Assembly: GCA_036897625.1 (NCBI GenBank)
Contig: JAYMTA010000883.1
Span: 1-23,405 of the forward strand
DNA: 23,405 bases
DNA from: Pelargonium cotyledonis
Taxonomy: Eukaryota; Streptophyta; Magnoliopsida; Geraniales; Geraniaceae
Direction: 5' to 3'
Part shown: positions 19,601 to 23,405 of the stretch, one piece after another
Numbering within the stretch: position 1 is the first letter of the stretch
Layout: every line of letters begins with the position of its first letter
Notes under the pieces: generated by a model
What the model was told of the DNA's origin: nothing
The model's database searches: none
What the model saw: only the letters and a program-made list of their open reading frames with translations
Made by a program: the position numbers and the translations under genes

Positions 19601-22600
19601 ATGGCGTCTTCGCAGGTGGAGTTGGCCTCCTCTGCGCCGTTCGGATGCGTTTTGAGAGACCACAACAGCCGTGAGAGGCGGAGGGATAGGTGCAGAGACC
19701 ACAACGAGTCCAATCTCCAGAAGAATCTAAAAGATTTGGTCAGAGACCACCTTCACGGCTGCATTTCTGTCTCCGACGTCGATTCCGGCGCCGCCTCCTC
19801 CTCCGCCCCCAACGAGAATTCTGGAGACTGGGTTGGCGCCGGAACCGACCGGGGAGGCGGCGGTAATGACCACCATCACCGCCGGAAAAGCCCGCGCATC
19901 CCGAGCAACCACCAGAACAGATACTCCTCCTCCTCCTCACTGAGCAACCGCCAGACCAGAGTCCTCGACCGCTGGGCAACCAAGCAAGCCCAAGAAATCG
20001 CCACCACGATCGAGAACGAAGCCGAGCTCCTCTCCTCATCCCTTCCCAGCTGCTCCACCGCCCCACCATCGGAAGCTCCGGCCTCCCCTTCTTGCAGTGA
20101 AAGGTCCATGGCCGCCATGTCCGAGGGGTCCGCCAGAGCCTCCAATCTGGGCGCGTCCTCTCTCGTCCAGATATGGGAGGCCAGGCTACACCAACGCCCA
20201 CCCAATTCAAACTCGAACCTAACCGTGTCCACCGCCAGAACTCCCAATGCAGAAAACCATTCACCTCCTTCCACGGCCTCCGACGCCGGACACTCGCCGG
20301 GAAATGATCAAGACTTGTGTTTGGACTCGGCAACATCTCATTCTCACCATAACTGTCAAGTAGTTGAACCCAGATCACCACCACCGACACTACCAACTAC
20401 TACAAATACAGAACCAGCTGCACCACCACCAACAACAACGACAACAACCAGTTTGGCTCAAGCAGAGGAGAAGGAGAGGGTCAGGGTTGCAGACATCATT
20501 AAGAGGCTGACAGATCATGATCATGATCATGATCCACACGACTGCTCGCCCTGCCGGGAGCGCGAAAGGCCGGTCCAAGACCAGCCCTCCTCGGACCACA
20601 GGGTCGGCTTCACGCACGTCGTGAGCTCGCCGAGGATCTTAAGGGGAAGACAAGCCTTCACGGACATGCTTATGCAAATGGAGCGCAACAGGCAGGCCGA
20701 AGTCAATGCCTTAAGAGACCGCCAAGCCGTTTCCAAGTTCTCTCATCGCTGCCGCATTCAGGTGAGCTAATATATTGTACCTATCTTTCATTAGTTTCGT
20801 TTCTTGACATTTGAATTTGTAATGTACGTGCAGTCAATGCTTCGGCTCAGAATTTTGCAGCGAGGAATATTGAAGGATCAATGGTGCTCACTCGTAGCCG
20901 GGAACAAAATTCCCATCCCACATCTCAGGTATCACACCTTTACTTCAACAATTGCTTTCAATTGACTTGAAATGAACATTGATGATGATATGAATCACAA
21001 TCCTTGTTTCCATTTTATTTTGTCTTCTCATTATTTGTGTGTCTCTTCCATTAATATGGGATGGAAAATCAAATCCAGGGAGAGATCCAATACCGGCGCT
21101 GCTGATCGTAAGCCTCCCGCTCGTCCAACTGACCTTCCGAATCCAAGAAACTCAGGTAAAGAAAATGTAAATGACACTCATAATAAGATCATCTGCTCCT
21201 CCACCAGTCGCAGGAGCGAAGAAAGACGGGAACAAGAAGCTAACACTTCTGCGCGGCCTAATACATCTTCGGTACAACAGTCAGTGACTCAGAGAAGAGA
21301 AGAAATCCATGAAGAAGCTTGTTTGCCTTCTGTACCGAAGTCAGTGACTCGGAGAAGAGAAAAAATCCATGAAGAAGCTTGTTTGCCTTCGGTACAACAG
21401 TCAGTGACTCAGAGAAGAGAAGAAATCCATGAAGAATCTTGTTTGCTTTCCGATGTAATGAGGCAAGATACAATGGCACAGACTAGCATCCCAAACATAG
21501 AAGACAATTTTGCATCCTCGACACAACAAAGTGTGTCAAAAACAACAGAAGAGTATCGCGAAGAAGCCATTGTAAGGTCAGATATACAAGAAACTGTTAC
21601 GGTGTCAGTAGAGAACTCAGTGTCTCAAATGGTACAAGAAGAAGCTACATGGCAAGCAACAAACGTAGAGGCTAGCGAGTTTAGCATACAAGAAACTTTG
21701 GACCCGACTACATCGATGAATGATGGGTACGAGACAGAGATGACAGAAGAACAAGAGTCTTACGAGCAGCAACAAACTGTAACGAACTATGATTGGATCA
21801 GTGATATTTCTCGCCCGCGAAGCTATTGGGAAGATCGAAGAAGAGTATGGTACGAGGAGATGCTTAGTAACAACTCGAACAATGAGATTCGTCAACTCCT
21901 CGAAAGGTATGACAACATAATTCAAGTACTACTTGCACAACTACATGAACTTTCAAGAACTTATTGATTTTTTCTATCCAAATCTGCAGAAAAACAGTAT
22001 CTTCTTTTCTTGATAGCGCCTTCCGGGAGAGAATGGACAGATTGATGATGTCTCACTTGGATATACAGACAAACGAGGAAGATCTAGATGAGGACACAAG
22101 TCCACACAGAATGGAGCAAATAATGTTGTCCTATATGCAAAGACATACACATCAAGAAGGCAGTGAAGGAGAAGAAGAGCACCAAGAACAGCAACAAGTA
22201 GAAGATGATGATGATGATGATGATGATGATGTTGAAGAGGACGAGGACGAGGAAGAGGAAATGGAGGAAGAAGAAGAAGATGGGAGCTCGAATATTACTG
22301 GTCCGGATCATGAAGTCAGTGATTGCTATGATCAATCAACATCCTCACCGCAGTCTCTACTAAGGGATTGGAGCTATCATGACAATGATTCAGATCAAGC
22401 TGCATCTACAGCCTCGCGCCTACCTTCGCAATCTCCTCCTTTCTATCGGGGAAGTCGCCTCTTATCTCCTTCAAGAAATAGCTCTTCAATTGTGAGTTTT
22501 TTCCTTATCCTTCTCTTTTTCAGCTACAATGGCAAAATGTCCCCCAAACATCAACCAAATCAATCTGCTGGACTTGCAGGAAATGGAGTTGATATATGAT

Positions 22601-23079
22601 TTGAGATCACACATCGAGCAAATGCACCGCGAGATGTCTGAGCTTAGAAGCACAATAAAATGCTGTGTGGATATGCAGTTGAAAATGCAAAACTCCATTA
22701 GGCAAGAAGTTCATTCAGGTGAGAGTGAAAAAGAATAACAAGCTTTCAATGATTGATTTGGTTATAAACTTTGACTCGAAATTGGTGGCATTGCAGTTGT
22801 AGAAGGAAGAAAGAGGTCATATGATAGGGCACCAAGAAAAGGCAGTTGTATTATCTGCTATGAGAACAGAGTGGACTCACTTTTGTATAGGTAATTTTGT
22901 TCTTCTTTTTAGCCAATGTAATCGTATAGATTCTGAGATCTGGAAGCAATGCTGTTTACAGATGCGGGCACATGTGCGCGTGTGTGAAGTGTGCACAAGA
23001 GTTGCAATGGAGCAGTGGGAAATGTCCGGTATGTGAAGCTCCAATCGATGATGTTGTGCGAGCATATGCAGATTCGTAG
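19601..23079 (+). CDS. Large C-terminal RING finger protein, probable E3 ubiquitin ligase
   Basis: Seven exons: join(19601..20761, 20834..20928, 21079..21906, 21990..22491, 22580..22718, 22797..22890, 22962..23079), 978 residues. All introns are GT-AG and the frame stays closed throughout. The RING is C3HC4: C926, C929, C941, H943, C947, C950, C961, C964, ending 14 residues later. Upstream, residues 863-909 form a likely coiled coil (ELIYDLRSHIEQMHREMSEL). Conserved-looking blocks include SLVQIWEARL (exon 1), MERNRQAEVNALRDRQAVSKF (end of exon 1), and a WISDISRPRSYWEDRRR stretch (exon 3). The first 300 residues are low-complexity and Ser/Pro/Thr-rich. Residues 757-795 are strongly acidic. The architecture matches plant RING proteins of the Arabidopsis AT5G04460/AT2G27950 type, from memory. 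It should pass ubiquitin from an E2 to an unknown substrate. The ATG at 19601 was chosen because upstream the frame opens only with TTG. Confidence 0.9.
21269..21448 (+). repeat. Three tandem 60-bp repeats inside RING gene exon 3
   Basis: Copies at 21269-21328, 21329-21388 and 21389-21448 encode three 20-residue units (residues 483-542) of the form SV(Q/P)(Q/K)SVT(Q/R)RRE(E/K)IHEE then (A/S)CL. They stay in frame. Copies 1 and 3 are more alike than either is to copy 2. Confidence 0.9.
22204..22230 (+). repeat. (GAT)9 microsatellite coding for nine Asp
   Basis: Nine GAT codons in exon 4 of the RING gene, inside a longer run of Glu and Asp codons. Such tracts often vary in length between individuals. 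Confidence 0.9.
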
Positions 23080-23405
23080 AGTGCTGATCGAGGAACGGGT
23101 TCTTGCTCCAGAGGACCGTCTTCAATAACGAAGCATGGAACTGGAAATGGGAATTGTTCTAATCATCAGCTTAACATGATCATAGTTGCAATAGAGTGTT
23201 GGAGATATATGGTTTCTCCTTCCGCTGATATGTTTTGTTTTTAGGAGAGAAAATGAGAGTTTAAGTTACAATCTATTTAAGGTATCTCTTCAGGAAATAG
23301 ATGTTGTACTTGACACAATCTGATTATTACAAGGCGTATTAACTAATGAATGCCTATTCTGCATTGGATTGTAAAATTATTTACACTTTTTTTTTTTTTT
23401 TTTTT
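23080..23405 (+). other. 3' untranslated region of the RING gene and T-run at window end
   Basis: The sequence after the TAG is probably the 3' untranslated region for about 250-300 bases. A run of T closes the window from about 23388. No clear AATAAA signal was seen. Confidence 0.5.

Noticed and set aside
19740..20396. Long minus-strand open frame of about 218 codons
   Set aside because: It is the shadow of GC-rich RING exon 1, with Trp/Arg-rich composition and no domain.
20515..20535. Repeated His-Asp codons (GATCAT)n as a separate regulatory repeat
   Set aside because: A short in-frame low-complexity run within RING exon 1; nothing beyond coding is indicated.
20762..20770. Read-through of RING exon 1 to the stop in the next codons
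   Set aside because: CAG followed by GTGAGC is a strong donor, and splicing joins two conserved-looking blocks in frame.
22492..22522. Short 31-bp intron ending at the CAG at 22520-22522
   Set aside because: Too short for a plant intron, and the resulting frame hits a stop. The acceptor at 22579 keeps the frame and gives an 88-bp intron.
1..23405. tRNA, rRNA, CRISPR arrays or bacterial-type operons
   Set aside because: None seen. The only tRNA-like parts are degenerate SINE heads.

Overview
This window is nuclear DNA from a flowering plant, most likely a eudicot. It is AT-rich, its genes have short GT-AG introns, and it carries typical plant transposon ends (CACTA, Mutator-like, tRNA-derived SINE, LINE fragments). 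The three genes that can be named are all plant families. I cannot name the species.

Layout. Bases 1-288 are the terminal part of a CACTA transposon that runs off the left edge. From 292 to about 4640 I see no confident host gene. That stretch holds a SINE-like head (about 955-1065), an unrecognised 55-codon ORF, a long repeat-like tract and a CACTA-like non-autonomous element (3997-4634). An R2R3-MYB transcription factor gene follows (5940-7063, +), with a SINE-like insertion in its only intron. A Mutator-like element with a perfect 9-bp target duplication lies at 8127-9522. At 10703-11319 a LINE ORF1 zinc-knuckle remnant sits just upstream of a broken exon resembling the N-terminus of plant DCAF4-type WD40 proteins.

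The right half is richer in genes. A CLE peptide gene whose last 12 codons spell the exact TDIF peptide (CLE41/CLE44 type) is on the minus strand at 14231-14539. A 222-residue protein of unknown family with basic, nuclear-type clusters is at 15909-16577 (-). A short 5'-truncated LINE with an open RNase H reading frame, an A-tail and an 11-bp target duplication is at 18019-18462. A seven-exon gene for a 978-residue protein with a C-terminal RING finger fills 19601-23079 (+).

There is no operon logic here; each gene has its own promoter. TDIF peptides keep vascular stem cells undifferentiated, while MYBs of the MYB26/46/103/61 group often promote secondary wall formation. Both therefore touch vascular or wall development, but their proximity is probably chance. 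I found no sign of a wholly new system. The most informative observations are the well-preserved mobile-element insertions and the gene fragments beside them.
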